NCBI GenBank assembly: GCA_965277855.1
Contig: OZ255847.1
Span: forward strand, 5,208,001-5,272,000
Direction: 5' to 3'
Source of the DNA: Bog-105 sp965277855
GTDB lineage: Bacteria; Acidobacteriota; Terriglobia; Bryobacterales; Bryobacteraceae
DNA: 64,000 nucleotides
Shown: in pieces, positions 17,516 through 25,412 of the stretch
How the letters are laid out: the number at the start of each line of letters is the position of its first letter
How positions within the stretch are numbered: position 1 is the stretch's first letter
The notes under the pieces: generated by a model
What the model was told of the DNA's origin: nothing
The model's input: the letters and a program-made list of their open reading frames with translations, nothing else
Database searches by the model: none
Made by a program: the position numbers and the translations under genes

Positions 17516-18361
17516 TCATTTTTCAGCAATGATCTGAATAATGCGAACGCGCCCGTCCAGAACATTTTGGGCGAAGTTGGCGATCGCTGGCGCCATTTCC
17601 GGGCCAAGGATGAAAAGCGGGCTGAGCGGGTGAGGAGTTTGAGGCGAGGTCTGCTGAGCGCGCTGCCGCCGCATCTCTTGGAACCACTGCGCTGCCAGCT
17701 CTGTTTTGTCGACAAATGATCGTATCTGGAATCCCGCATCGTCGAGCGCTTCCTTCAGGTCAGATTCCGTCGCAACAAAACTGATGCTCTCTTCACGTGC
17801 CCAGGGTGTGGGATAAAGCACCGGCTGATCATTGCCCCGAATCGCATCATAGATAGCCAACTGCCCTGCTGTCTTAAGAACCCTGTGGATGCCCCGGTAC
17901 ATTCTTGGCTTGTCCTCAATATTCATCGCGACGTGCTGCGTCCAGCAGACATCGAACGCCTCATCGGTAAATGGCAAATCGGCTGCATCGCCTTGTCTGA
18001 AAGTTGTCTCGTCCTGCAGGCCGGCACGCTCCGAAAGGTATTCCGAAATCCGGATAAAGGTGGGCGTCAGGTCAATGCCGGTCACATGGACCCGGTGAAC
18101 TGCGGCAAGATAGCGGGCCGGGCCACCCAAGCCACTTCCGATATCCAGCAAAGATTGGCCCACATTGAGCTTCAACGCTTCGGCCAATTCTTTGGTGGCC
18201 TCCAGTCCGCGTACATGGAACTGGTCGAAGGGCACCAGATCGCTCCAGCGTAGCGGGCCCTCACCTAGACCGACCTTTTCCAAAGCCTCTTTGATTCGGT
18301 CAAGCATTGCACCGACGGTGTAGTTCTCTTGAATGAGTTGGGTGTTCGCTCCAGATGTCAT
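17516..18361 (-). CDS. SAM-dependent methyltransferase, class I
   Basis: A 281-residue cytosolic methyltransferase. LLDIGSGLGGPARYLA is motif I binding SAM, GIDLTPTFI is motif II with its acidic residue, and DLPFTDEAFDVCWTQHVAMN gives motifs III-IV of the Methyltransf_11 type, as in menaquinone/ubiquinone or sarcosine methyltransferases. The N-terminal 60 residues include a helical cap (AMLDRIKEALEKVGLG). ATG 18361 follows GAGGAGGAACT. It is 20 bp after the first NmrA-like gene. The acceptor substrate is not readable, but in an operon with four NAD(P)-binding reductase-like proteins a small-molecule target is plausible. Confidence 0.85.
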   Translation of the reverse strand: MTSGANTQLIQENYTVGAMLDRIKEALEKVGLGEGPLRWSDLVPFDQFHVRGLEATKELAEALKLNVGQSLLDIGSGLGGPARYLAAVHRVHVTGIDLTPTFIRISEYLSERAGLQDETTFRQGDAADLPFTDEAFDVCWTQHVAMNIEDKPRMYRGIHRVLKTAGQLAIYDAIRGNDQPVLYPTPWAREESISFVATESDLKEALDDAGFQIRSFVDKTELAAQWFQEMRRQRAQQTSPQTPHPLSPLFILGPEMAPAIANFAQNVLDGRVRIIQIIAEK

Positions 18362-18381
18362 AGTTCCTCCTCTATCGGCCA

Positions 18382-19536
18382 TCACGAGCGAACCGTCGCA
18401 ACCGCTGCGTTCGCCTCGATGGGGCTTCTTGGGGTATGCCCAGCGGGGAGTATCAATGGCATAGTTCCCTGCAGTGCCATCTGCGCAGCGTGCTCTCTCT
18501 TCCAACGCTCATCCTCCATACAGTGCAGAGGCTTCGCTGGGACCGGTAATCGAAGCGAGCGTTCGTACGCGTCGGTGTTGTAGCCCGGATAGAAGGGAGT
18601 GATGTTGAAGTTTAGGAATGCCCTTACACGGTTGCCGAAAGTCTGGCGCGCGAACGGCATGGCAGCATAGCGCCGTGCCGTCACTTCAAAAGGCTCCGCG
18701 GGACTGCCGGTGAGGTCCTCCATCACGTGCGTGACACCTCCCTCATAAGAGAAGGCGCCCTGCTTGTTGTCTTCCGCGTATCGAATCAGCAGAGCGATTT
18801 GGTACTGGTCAATCTTTTGCATGCGTGCTACTTTGCGAAACATCCACATTGGCAGCTTCACGGGCAGCACTCGGTGTCCCACCACATTGCCGATGATTCG
18901 CGCCATTTCTTCACCCGATAGCAACGCTGGCCCGGTCGGATGATAGCTCTTGCCGGCATGCTTGGCTGGATCACCCGTAAGAAAAGCAGCAGCGCATTTG
19001 GCCATGTCCTCGTTCGAAATGGGAGGGCATTTACTATCTCCCATCAACACGGGAAAGATTCCGAGCAAGGCAGCAAAATCAATCGCGCGCAAGAAGTTAT
19101 CAGCAAACATTCCCGGGTTGAAAATGATGTGCGCTACGCCGGGGATCATGGAGAAGACTCGGTCGATCAACCATGTCTGTCGTGTCATGGCCGTAGGATG
19201 AGAAGCGCTCGAAGTCCACTGACTCATCTGGACTATCGAATCAATCTTGGCTTCGCGGGCGGCAACGGCGAATGCGTTCGCTGCCTGGATCATGTAAGGA
19301 CGCATCGGCGGCAGATAGTAAGCCCGTTGGGTCCCTTTAGCGGCAACATAGAGCTGTTCGGGATCGTAGAGATCTGCAATGACAACGTCTGCGCCTAAAC
19401 TGCGAAGTCGGGCGCTCCGCTCGTCTTCCCGGCTCGCGAGTGCCCGCACGGGCCATTCGTGCCGGCGTAGTTCAGCGACCAGCGCTGCGCCGGTCTTACC
19501 GGTTGCTCCTGTCACAAGAATTGTCGGCTTCATCAT
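18382..19536 (-). CDS. NmrA-like NAD(P)-binding protein (cluster member 4)
   Basis: A 384-residue atypical SDR. ILVTGATGKTGAALVAELRR is the nucleotide-binding GxxGxxG motif, and residues 35-60 (ALASREDERSARLRSLGADV) follow the NmrA pattern. No YxxxK catalytic pair stands out, so it may be a redox sensor or a reductase of the NmrA/QOR2-like branch. The C-terminal 100 residues extend beyond the Rossmann domain and are shared with the next gene upstream (YERSLRLPVPAKPLHCMEDE versus a similar segment there), so the two are tandem duplicates. Eight bp separate it from that gene. Part of the TetR-divergent operon. Confidence 0.82.
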   Translation of the reverse strand: MMKPTILVTGATGKTGAALVAELRRHEWPVRALASREDERSARLRSLGADVVIADLYDPEQLYVAAKGTQRAYYLPPMRPYMIQAANAFAVAAREAKIDSIVQMSQWTSSASHPTAMTRQTWLIDRVFSMIPGVAHIIFNPGMFADNFLRAIDFAALLGIFPVLMGDSKCPPISNEDMAKCAAAFLTGDPAKHAGKSYHPTGPALLSGEEMARIIGNVVGHRVLPVKLPMWMFRKVARMQKIDQYQIALLIRYAEDNKQGAFSYEGGVTHVMEDLTGSPAEPFEVTARRYAAMPFARQTFGNRVRAFLNFNITPFYPGYNTDAYERSLRLPVPAKPLHCMEDERWKREHAAQMALQGTMPLILPAGHTPRSPIEANAAVATVRS

Positions 19537-19544
19537 GTTTTCCG

Positions 19545-20645
19545 TTATGCTCGATTCACGATGGGTAAGTCCGGCTCAAATGAAAATGTGCCGGTGTTGG
19601 TTTCATGTTGCTGACGCCAGATGACAGAGTGACCTGCGAGTGTCGGGTTCGGCGGCATCGGATACTTCATCGCTTGATCGTGTCGCTTGGTATTAAGCGG
19701 TGGGGTGAGCAGTAGCTTCGCGAAATTCGCAATCGCCTTCAGCTGATTGGCAATCGTCGGCTGAGCGAATGGCAGAGCGGCATAGCGGCGGGTGATAGTC
19801 TCAAAGCTCTCTGCCTCACGGCCGGTGAGTTGCAGAACGTCGTTTGTTGGTCCGTGTGTATCGAAGACATGCAAATCGGATTCCTGGATGTAATGCTGCA
19901 CGTTGGTGATTTCGAAGTCGCTTGCACCGGCGGCGCGTGCAGCTTTCAGAAACATCTTGGCCGGCAGATTTTGGACCTTCACCTTCCGTCCGATGACCTT
20001 GCCTATAATGCCGGCCATCTCCGTCATGCTGAGCGCTTCCGAACTCGTGGGACGATACCGTTTTCCGGCATGCCTTTCCGGCGCCATTAGGGCTGCTGCC
20101 ACACAACGCCCCATGTCTTCATTCGAAGCAGAAGGTGTCCGCAGGCCACTAAACAAGTTTGGGAGCACGCCCATATTCACAGCAGAGGGCAGCATTTGCA
20201 GGATTGGGTCGGCGAAAATACCGGGATTGATCAGGGTAAACGTGACACCAGGGATCATTGCTAACAACTGCTCCGTCAGCCACAACTGGCGTGTATGAAG
20301 AGAGGGATGCGACGGGTGCGGGAGCCACTGGCTGAGTTGCACCACGTGTTGAACGCCAGCTTCCTGAGCGGCCACTGCAAAAACATTCCCAGCTTGAATC
20401 ATGTACGGCTGCACCGGTGGTAAGAAAGAGGCACGATGAGTACCTCTCATCGCCGCCAGCATCTGTTCGTAGTCGTACATGTCGGCGACGACGACTTCGG
20501 CGCCGAACGTCTTGAGCTTGTCACTCCTGAAGTCTTGCCTATGCACCACCGCGCGCACCGGCCAACCTTGGCTGCATAGTTCTTCGACAGTAGCCATTCC
20601 GGTCTTTCCAGTGGCGCCAGTTACTAAGATCTTGGGTCGTGTCAT
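19545..20645 (-). CDS. NmrA-like NAD(P)-binding protein (cluster member 3)
   Basis: A 366-residue paralogue of the protein at 18382-19536: ILVTGATGKTGMATVEELCS, ADMYDYEQMLAAMRGTHRA, PPVQPYMIQAGNVFAVAAQE and VVQLSQW match its neighbour's segments closely. The fold is an N-terminal Rossmann domain plus an alpha/beta substrate domain. A C-terminal extension ends near HSVIWRQQHE. ATG 20645 is chosen over the longer frame because GAGGGAAC precedes it and the conserved strand starts three residues in. It lies 13 bp after member 2. Substrate unknown. Confidence 0.82.
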   Translation of the reverse strand: MTRPKILVTGATGKTGMATVEELCSQGWPVRAVVHRQDFRSDKLKTFGAEVVVADMYDYEQMLAAMRGTHRASFLPPVQPYMIQAGNVFAVAAQEAGVQHVVQLSQWLPHPSHPSLHTRQLWLTEQLLAMIPGVTFTLINPGIFADPILQMLPSAVNMGVLPNLFSGLRTPSASNEDMGRCVAAALMAPERHAGKRYRPTSSEALSMTEMAGIIGKVIGRKVKVQNLPAKMFLKAARAAGASDFEITNVQHYIQESDLHVFDTHGPTNDVLQLTGREAESFETITRRYAALPFAQPTIANQLKAIANFAKLLLTPPLNTKRHDQAMKYPMPPNPTLAGHSVIWRQQHETNTGTFSFEPDLPIVNRA

Positions 20646-20658
20646 TTCTTGTTCCCTC

Positions 20659-21651
20659 TCAGTTGGCCTGTGCGTAATTGGCATCCAAGTAGTCAGACAA
20701 AGTCATCAAGGGAGCGAGCTTGAAGATTTGGATGGCATGTTCGGGAGTCCATCTAGGCTGGTAGTCGGCGACGAAGCTCATCAGCGCGAACGTGTTGGCC
20801 ACTGAGGCGGAGAATGGTCGCGCCAGTATTTGGTTGAGCCTTGGAATCCAGGCCGGCAAAGGAATGATTCGAATCTTTTCTTTTCCGGTTTTCTGCGCGA
20901 TGATCCCGGAGATCTGCCGCCAGGTCAGCCACTGCGGACCACCGGCTTCAACGAGCAGATCTTCCGCGCCCTCGTAGAGCGAGCCTCCTACCAACATTTG
21001 GCTAACGTCTCGCGTTGCGATCATCGGCGAACCATGGTCAGGGCCGCCGGGAGCGATCATCAGACCGTATTTCTCAACCAAATCACCGACCATCCCGAGC
21101 CACATCTTGCCGAACCCATACTGCCGTTTCGTTGTCGCATGCAACGAATGTTCTTCTGCCTGTAGGAATCCGGCAAACACAATGAAGACATCCATAAATG
21201 CGGGATTCCGGATAATGATGGATTGCATGGAAGACGCAGCAAGCCTCTTCTCAATCAGCCGTTTGCCACGCAGTTCGGGAACGTGATCCTCTCCTTGGTA
21301 GGTGGGTACTGAGGATTGAACGAAGCGCCTTACCCCTGATTCTTCACAGATTCTGATCAGGCCTAAGGCAGCTTGATTGACGCTCCCGGCATCGCCTCCA
21401 TTGCGCTGCGGAACGACGCCGTTGGCTGTTGATACGACAACATCGATGCCCACAAGAGCTTGTCTGAGGGATCCTTCGTCCGATAGATTGCCTGTGACGT
21501 ATTTGACCCGTCCTCGATGGGGATCTCGAATGACCTGGTTCTGCTGTCTCACCAGGGCCGTTACGTCGTAACCAAGGTCGGCGAGCCGTATGGCTACCTG
21601 TGAGCCTACGTGTCCTGTTGCGCCAACGATGAGAAATCTCGGCTGATCCAT
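20659..21651 (-). CDS. NmrA-like NAD(P)-binding protein (cluster member 2)
   Basis: A 330-residue NmrA/isoflavone-reductase-like protein. FLIVGATGHVGSQVAIRLAD gives the nucleotide-binding motif, LVRQ the typical second-strand end, and VVSTANGVVPQRNGGDAGSV the active-site entry region. It belongs to a different subgroup from members 3 and 4, with a VRRFVQSSVPTY segment. ATG 21651 has AGGTAAGGA close upstream, so the longer frame to 21726 is not used. The gap to member 1 is 90 bp, the longest in the cluster, leaving room for an internal promoter. Confidence 0.82.
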   Translation of the reverse strand: MDQPRFLIVGATGHVGSQVAIRLADLGYDVTALVRQQNQVIRDPHRGRVKYVTGNLSDEGSLRQALVGIDVVVSTANGVVPQRNGGDAGSVNQAALGLIRICEESGVRRFVQSSVPTYQGEDHVPELRGKRLIEKRLAASSMQSIIIRNPAFMDVFIVFAGFLQAEEHSLHATTKRQYGFGKMWLGMVGDLVEKYGLMIAPGGPDHGSPMIATRDVSQMLVGGSLYEGAEDLLVEAGGPQWLTWRQISGIIAQKTGKEKIRIIPLPAWIPRLNQILARPFSASVANTFALMSFVADYQPRWTPEHAIQIFKLAPLMTLSDYLDANYAQAN

Positions 21652-21741
21652 TTCCTTACCTCGCTTCGTTTCCGAACAGTGCTCGCCCAACCAGGTCTTC
21701 ATTTCCAGGCCTAATTCTTGTCCCATAAAAGTCTTTCGGCC

Positions 21742-22674
21742 TTACATGAATGCCGCACGGTGCTCAGTTATGAACTGCTCTACGCTCATGGGCGGAGTAC
21801 CGGTGATTTGCTCGACATCGTCGTTGATGCCGCTAAAGAGCCCGTTCTCAAAGTCCTGCTGCGCTGCTTGCAGGTGCTGAAAGATGTGAGGCTCACCCCC
21901 GCCGTTTGGCTGGTTCGATTCGGCATAGCCGCTGAGCGCATTGTTCTGCCCGGTTTTTATGCTGGTCGCAATGATGTTCTCGCGCATGGCGACAAAAGGA
22001 ACGACCTGGTAACTAATGTGTTTGCCCAGCGCATGATTGGCCTTCTCGATGGCTTGCTGGAAAGTTAGTTCTTCGGGGCCACAGATCGCGTAAGTCTTGC
22101 CAGCGTGTGGTTGCGGGTTCTCCAGGATCGTAGCAATCACGCGACCCTGATCTTCGGAAGCGATAAAAGCGGTTTTCCCTTTAGCGAAAGGCGCATAAAC
22201 TTGGCCCTGCCGTATCATCGGCGAAAACATAAGCATCCACTCTGTAAAGAAGGGCGGCCGCAAATGAGTCATCGCAAGGCCGGTCCAATCGAACACACGC
22301 TCCGAAAGCCAATGTTCAAAAGAAGCGTGGCTAGCCGCAGACTCGCGGGCAATCTTCTGCGACATATTGACGATGCACTCGACACCGCTCTCCTTCGCCG
22401 CCTGCCCGAATTGCGCGGTAGCTTGCACTAGGCCTTTGGTGATCGGATAGCAAAAATAGGCCCGCTTAATTCCTCTGAGTGCCGCTTTCACGGCTGAAAA
22501 ATGGTCGAGGTCGCCAAAGACGACCTCGGCGCCCAGATTCTGCAGGGCACGAGAGCGATCATCTTCGCGGTGAGCGAGAGCCCTCACTCGATGACCCTTC
22601 TTGATGAGACTGCTGACCGCTGCGCTGCCGGTTAATCCGGTAGCGGCGGTGATGAGAATGCTCGCACTGGACAT
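21742..22674 (-). CDS. NmrA-like NAD(P)-binding protein (cluster member 1, first gene after the operator)
   Basis: A 310-residue NmrA-family protein: ILITAATGLTGSAAVSSLIK (nucleotide binding), ALAHREDDRSRALQNLGAEV and VVFGDLDHFSAVKAALRGI. QDQGRVIATILENPQPHAGK and GPEELTFQQAIEKAN are the substrate-domain segments common to NmrA-like quinone or small-molecule reductases. The start ATG 22674 lies nine bases after AAAGGAGG, and this ribosome-binding site touches the outer arm of the operator at 22688-22733. It is divergent from the tetR gene, a usual layout for a TetR target. Confidence 0.85.
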   Translation of the reverse strand: MSSASILITAATGLTGSAAVSSLIKKGHRVRALAHREDDRSRALQNLGAEVVFGDLDHFSAVKAALRGIKRAYFCYPITKGLVQATAQFGQAAKESGVECIVNMSQKIARESAASHASFEHWLSERVFDWTGLAMTHLRPPFFTEWMLMFSPMIRQGQVYAPFAKGKTAFIASEDQGRVIATILENPQPHAGKTYAICGPEELTFQQAIEKANHALGKHISYQVVPFVAMRENIIATSIKTGQNNALSGYAESNQPNGGGEPHIFQHLQAAQQDFENGLFSGINDDVEQITGTPPMSVEQFITEHRAAFM

Positions 22675-22687
22675 AAGGCTGCCCTCC

Positions 22688-22733
22688 TTTAGAGGATGGT
22701 TGACATCTATATAGATGACATGTATCCTCTAAA
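22688..22733. promoter_or_regulatory. Nested dyad operator between NmrA operon and tetR
   Basis: The outer arms TTTAGAGGAT (22688-22697) and ATCCTCTAAA (22724-22733) are exact inverted repeats. The inner ATCTATATAGAT (22705-22716) is a perfect 12-bp palindrome. Both have the same centre (22710/22711). A TetR dimer, or two dimers, could sit here and block both directions. Confidence 0.7.
22700..22728 (+). promoter_or_regulatory. Probable sigma-70-type promoter for tetR, inside the operator
   Basis: TTGACA (22700-22705) is followed after 17 bases by TATCCT (22723-22728), which matches the -10 consensus at four positions. Both boxes lie in the dyad, so the regulator would shut off its own gene. 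Confidence 0.55.
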
Positions 22734-22777
22734 GAGTCAAGCGAAATGTTTGACAAGATTTTTCGTAGGAGCAAAAA

Positions 22778-23332
22778 ATGCGTGTTTCGCAAGCGGAAAT
22801 GGACCAAAGCCATCGACGGATCGTCAAGAGCGCTTCACGCCTGATGAGGAAACGTGGTATCGAGACGACAAGCGTGAATGACGTGATGAAGAAGGCCGGC
22901 CTCACCCATGGTGGGTTCTATCGCCATTTCGATTCAAAGGAATCGCTGGTCAGCGCGGCTCTGCAGGATGCTTTCGACGAAGCTCTGGATGTGATTGGAA
23001 AATGCTATCGGGATCTCGGACTAGAAAACGGTGCGCAGGAGTACTACAACCATTACCTTTCTGAAGGACACCTCAAGCATCCTGACTTAGGCTGCCCCAT
23101 TGCCGCCCTTAGCCTGGATGTCTCCCGTTCGGCTTCCTCTGTGAAACAAACCTTTTCGGAAGGTTTCAATAGTGCTGTTGAAAAGCTTGCTCTCGCAGAG
23201 TCTGGAAGGGCTGAAGAGAATCGCACAGCAGCCTTAAGAAAGCTGTGCATGTTGGCGGGGGCAGTTATGATCGCTCGGGCTGTCGATCCTGAGACGGCAC
23301 GCACTGTTGTTGAAGCGTGTAAGGCCGCCTAG
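22778..23332 (+). CDS. TetR/AcrR-family transcriptional regulator
   Basis: A 184-residue repressor. The N-terminal helix-turn-helix covers IVKSASRLMRKRGIETTSVN, DVMKKAGLTHGGFYRHFDSK (recognition helix and the FYxHFxSK signature). The C-terminal ligand domain includes GCPIAALSLDVSRSASSVK, as in TetR proteins that control reductases or efflux systems for electrophiles. ATG 22778 follows TAGGAGC. Its own promoter lies in the nested dyad it shares with the divergent NmrA operon, so autoregulation and control of the operon are likely. The inducer is unknown. Confidence 0.9.
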   Translation: MRVSQAEMDQSHRRIVKSASRLMRKRGIETTSVNDVMKKAGLTHGGFYRHFDSKESLVSAALQDAFDEALDVIGKCYRDLGLENGAQEYYNHYLSEGHLKHPDLGCPIAALSLDVSRSASSVKQTFSEGFNSAVEKLALAESGRAEENRTAALRKLCMLAGAVMIARAVDPETARTVVEACKAA

Positions 23333-23735
23333 TGCAGATGGGCCGTCTAGGAATTCAAATCCAATGTAGTCGCCAAGGGTTTACGAATCAGATCAGATGA
23401 CCGGGGCCGTTGCCTAAACAAGGGTTTGCGCAAGAAAATTCACCGTGTTGCAGAACGCTGTTGCAAAACCAAATTGATTGGCGAAACGATTGTGCAACGT
23501 GCCAAGTGACGGGACGAAGGGCAGGAGTGGGGTCTCCGCCCGTTCGTTGCCCCCTGGTTGCGAATGTTGGGTTCAGGCCGGCAACGCGAGTTCCTTGCGC
23601 GAAGCACTTCCGGTTCGTGGGATGGGAACACGAAGGGGGTCGGCGTTGGGATGCGAATGAACTGTGCGGAGGGGGCCTTCCTGGAAGCACCGGCTTGCGC
23701 CGAGGTTGCGGAGGCATCAGGGCTCTTTGCTTCTC

Positions 23736-23935
23736 AGTCTTTGAAAATAGGAGTCGATTGCCCCGGTTGAAGTAGGGCTGGCCTTCAAACTGGACGCCGT
23801 GGGCGGCCAACTGGCGCTGAGCTCCATCAAAATCGTGGACCAGGATGGCGATATGTCTCATGCCGGGTGAGCGCACGGCAGACTCAGCGCGCTCGCCTTC
23901 GGCGGGTATGATCTCGATCAGAACGCCATCGGCGA
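23736..23935 (-). pseudogene. Truncated copy of the VOC-family gene
   Basis: The translation VLIEIIPAEGERAESAVRSP and the next segment (GMRHIAILVHDFDGAQRQLA) repeat the central part of the VOC gene at 15666-16064 with scattered substitutions. Similarity starts at the CTTTGAAAATAGG junction, where one A is missing relative to the intact gene, and ends near 23935. There is no start and neither terminus, so it is a non-functional duplicate fragment. The 400 bp downstream (23333-23735) holds no recognisable gene. Confidence 0.8.
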
Positions 23936-23937
23936 CC

Positions 23938-23956
23938 TGGCTGCAAAATGCAGCCA
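23938..23956. other. Perfect hairpin TGGCTGCA-AAA-TGCAGCCA
   Basis: Exact 8-bp arms with a 3-base loop, directly at the end of the VOC fragment, and the arm sequence CTGGCTGCAT is repeated a third time at 23961-23970. It could mark a recombination junction. No T-run follows, so it is not an obvious terminator. Confidence 0.5.
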
Positions 23957-24008
23957 CCCCCTGGCTGCATGCGACATGCTTAGCGCTAAGCTGAAAAGAA
24001 GAAAACAA

Positions 24009-24212
24009 ATGACCCCAGAGCAGCGCATCGAATTCCTCCTGCAGTCCCAGGAGTCGCTCGGCAAAAACATCGAGAAACTCTATGAAAGCGTGACGCAACA
24101 AGCCGAACAATCACGTCGGCACGAGCGCGAAATCCAGCGCTTCCGCGGCGCCATGAAAGCCGCGCTTACAGCCTGGCTGGCAGAAGACAACGGCGCGGGA
24201 GAGCAAGCATGA
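24009..24212 (+). CDS. Small predicted coiled-coil protein (67 aa)
   Basis: MTPEQRIEFLLQSQESLGKN opens a charged helical protein with heptad-like spacing (IEKLYESVTQQAEQ), ending GAGEQA. Its stop overlaps the next start as ATGA, showing translational coupling with the gene at 24209. A second small coiled-coil gene at 24923-25114 occupies the same place in what looks like a repeat of this cassette. Function unknown; similar short helical proteins occur in acidobacterial accessory DNA. Confidence 0.6.
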   Translation: MTPEQRIEFLLQSQESLGKNIEKLYESVTQQAEQSRRHEREIQRFRGAMKAALTAWLAEDNGAGEQA

Positions 24213-24367
24213 CCATCACGGACAGTGCTCAGGAACTCGGCAAGAAAGGCGGCCGCGCCCGCGCGGCTTCCCTCACACCAGCCCGCCGCTCGCAAATTGC
24301 CCGACTCGCAGCACGCGCCCGCTGGGGCAGCAAGCCCAAAACGAAACGCAAGACAATGGCCGCATAA
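24209..24367 (+). CDS. Small basic KGG-type protein (52 aa)
   Basis: The translation begins MTITDSAQELGKKGGRARAA, continues LTPARRSQIARLAARARWG and ends in a Lys/Arg-rich tail. The GKKGGRARAxxLTPxxR pattern with RWG is a recognised small basic protein type, probably nucleic-acid-binding, of unknown role. The start overlaps the stop of the preceding coiled-coil gene (ATGA), which supports both genes. There is no domain that sets a specific function. Confidence 0.6.
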   Translation: MTITDSAQELGKKGGRARAASLTPARRSQIARLAARARWGSKPKTKRKTMAA

Positions 24368-24555
24368 AGAAGCGCCCCAGCCCGGAGAAGCTCAAGCACG
24401 CGCAAAAGATCACGCACCGCAACGCCAGCGGGCAGTTTAAGCCAGCGCCGCCAAAGGTGACCGACAAAAAGCTCAAAGCCGCCGAACTCGATCAGATCCC
24501 GGAGCCAGCTTCGACTCCAGCCAGCGCGACTTCCGCAAGAGTGAAGCCTATAGCC
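24364..24555 (+). pseudogene. Remnant of a small HRxAxGQFKP-type gene, no start codon
   Basis: An open frame without a usable start reads KKRPSPEKLKHAQKITHRNA followed by SGQFKPAPPK. A related segment at about 25150-25235 reads KKPLTKEQRAHAQ, then after a one-base shift VMHRKAAGQFKPRR. The two are diverged copies of one small gene. The frame then runs into repeat sequence near 24555. Confidence 0.4.
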
Positions 24556-24922
24556 CGCTGCTATAGCCAGGGGGGTAGAAAAATTTTCCCCAACCCAAAA
24601 AGGTACGCCGGCACTGGTCCGTTGAAAGTCATACTTACGGTCGCCGTAGGAGGGCATCGGGCCGGACTGGGGGCGCTTACGCTTCCGGCTCGGATTCGGG
24701 TGTTCTGGTAGGGCCGCGCTGGGACGCGTACCCTCAGAAATCGAAACGGCGAGTGACTTTCATCGGATTCTGCGGCCCAGCGGGCCATCGTTACTCCTGC
24801 GCGGTGGCTGCCCGGGGCCTCGACTCGCCCGGACAATGTCCCTGGTACAGAGATCGAGAAAGGAACTAACATCGAAGAGGCGGCAGCATTCCAGCGCTCA
24901 CCGCTTCGACACAACTACAACT
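24556..24922. repeat. Gene-free stretch with a GC-rich repeat core
   Basis: It includes GGGCGCTTACGCTTCCGGCT at 24671-24690, followed by CGGATTCGGGTGTTCT. This matches the core at 58731-58780 inside the end of nuoM and at 16184-16205. No real gene is seen. Confidence 0.5.
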
Positions 24923-25114
24923 ATGAACGACGATACACCGCCTACGAGGGCCGTACTCAAAGCCGTACTCAAAGAAGAACTCGCCACCACCGAAACACGA
25001 ATCCGCGAGTACATCGACGAACGCACGCGCGACCTGCAAACCGAATTGCTGCGCGCCTTCAGCGACTACAACGCCTCCGCCGCCATCCGCTTCCGCAAGC
25101 TCGAAGCCGACTAA
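24923..25114 (+). CDS. Small predicted coiled-coil protein (63 aa)
   Basis: MNDDTPPTRAVLKAVLKEEL opens a charged, continuously helical protein (ETRIREYIDERTRDLQTELL) ending FRKLEAD. Such short helical proteins of Acidobacteria have no known function. It is the second of two similar cassettes in this patch: a coiled-coil gene followed by an HRxAxGQFKP-type small gene (here broken by a one-base shift at about 25190). The start ATG 24923 is chosen over an upstream frame because the helical pattern begins there. Confidence 0.5.
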   Translation: MNDDTPPTRAVLKAVLKEELATTETRIREYIDERTRDLQTELLRAFSDYNASAAIRFRKLEAD

Positions 25115-25412
25115 ACACCCAAAAAGGCGGCGGCGTAAGCTGGCCGCCTGAAGAAGCCACTCACCAAAGAACAGCGCGCCCACGCGCAACAAGGTCATGC
25201 ACCGCAAGGCGGCCGGGCAGTTCAAGCCCCGCCGGTGGCTGAACATTGGGCTGCGCATTGACAATCCGTTCCACAGATCAGGTTCATGCCCCTGTTACAC
25301 TGACAATTTGAGCCTTGCTTCGGTTTAAGCTGCTTTGCCGTGTTCGTGTGCGGCCCCTTCAGTGGTTTCCGTAAGCCCAAATTTCCCCAATTAAGGAGTG
25401 CGCAATCATCCT
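25115..25412. other. Stretch upstream of metK with a broken small-gene copy
   Basis: The first half holds the frameshifted HRKAAGQFKP-type remnant described above. The second half should contain the metK promoter, but no clear box pair was found, and I could not recognise a SAM riboswitch fold. Confidence 0.4.

Noticed and set aside
23388..24110. 240-residue open frame on the minus strand
   Set aside because: Only its middle is real sequence, a VOC fragment; both ends are unrelated noncoding DNA.
25262..25412. SAM riboswitch upstream of metK
   Set aside because: Looked for SAM-I and SAH-type conserved stretches and found none.
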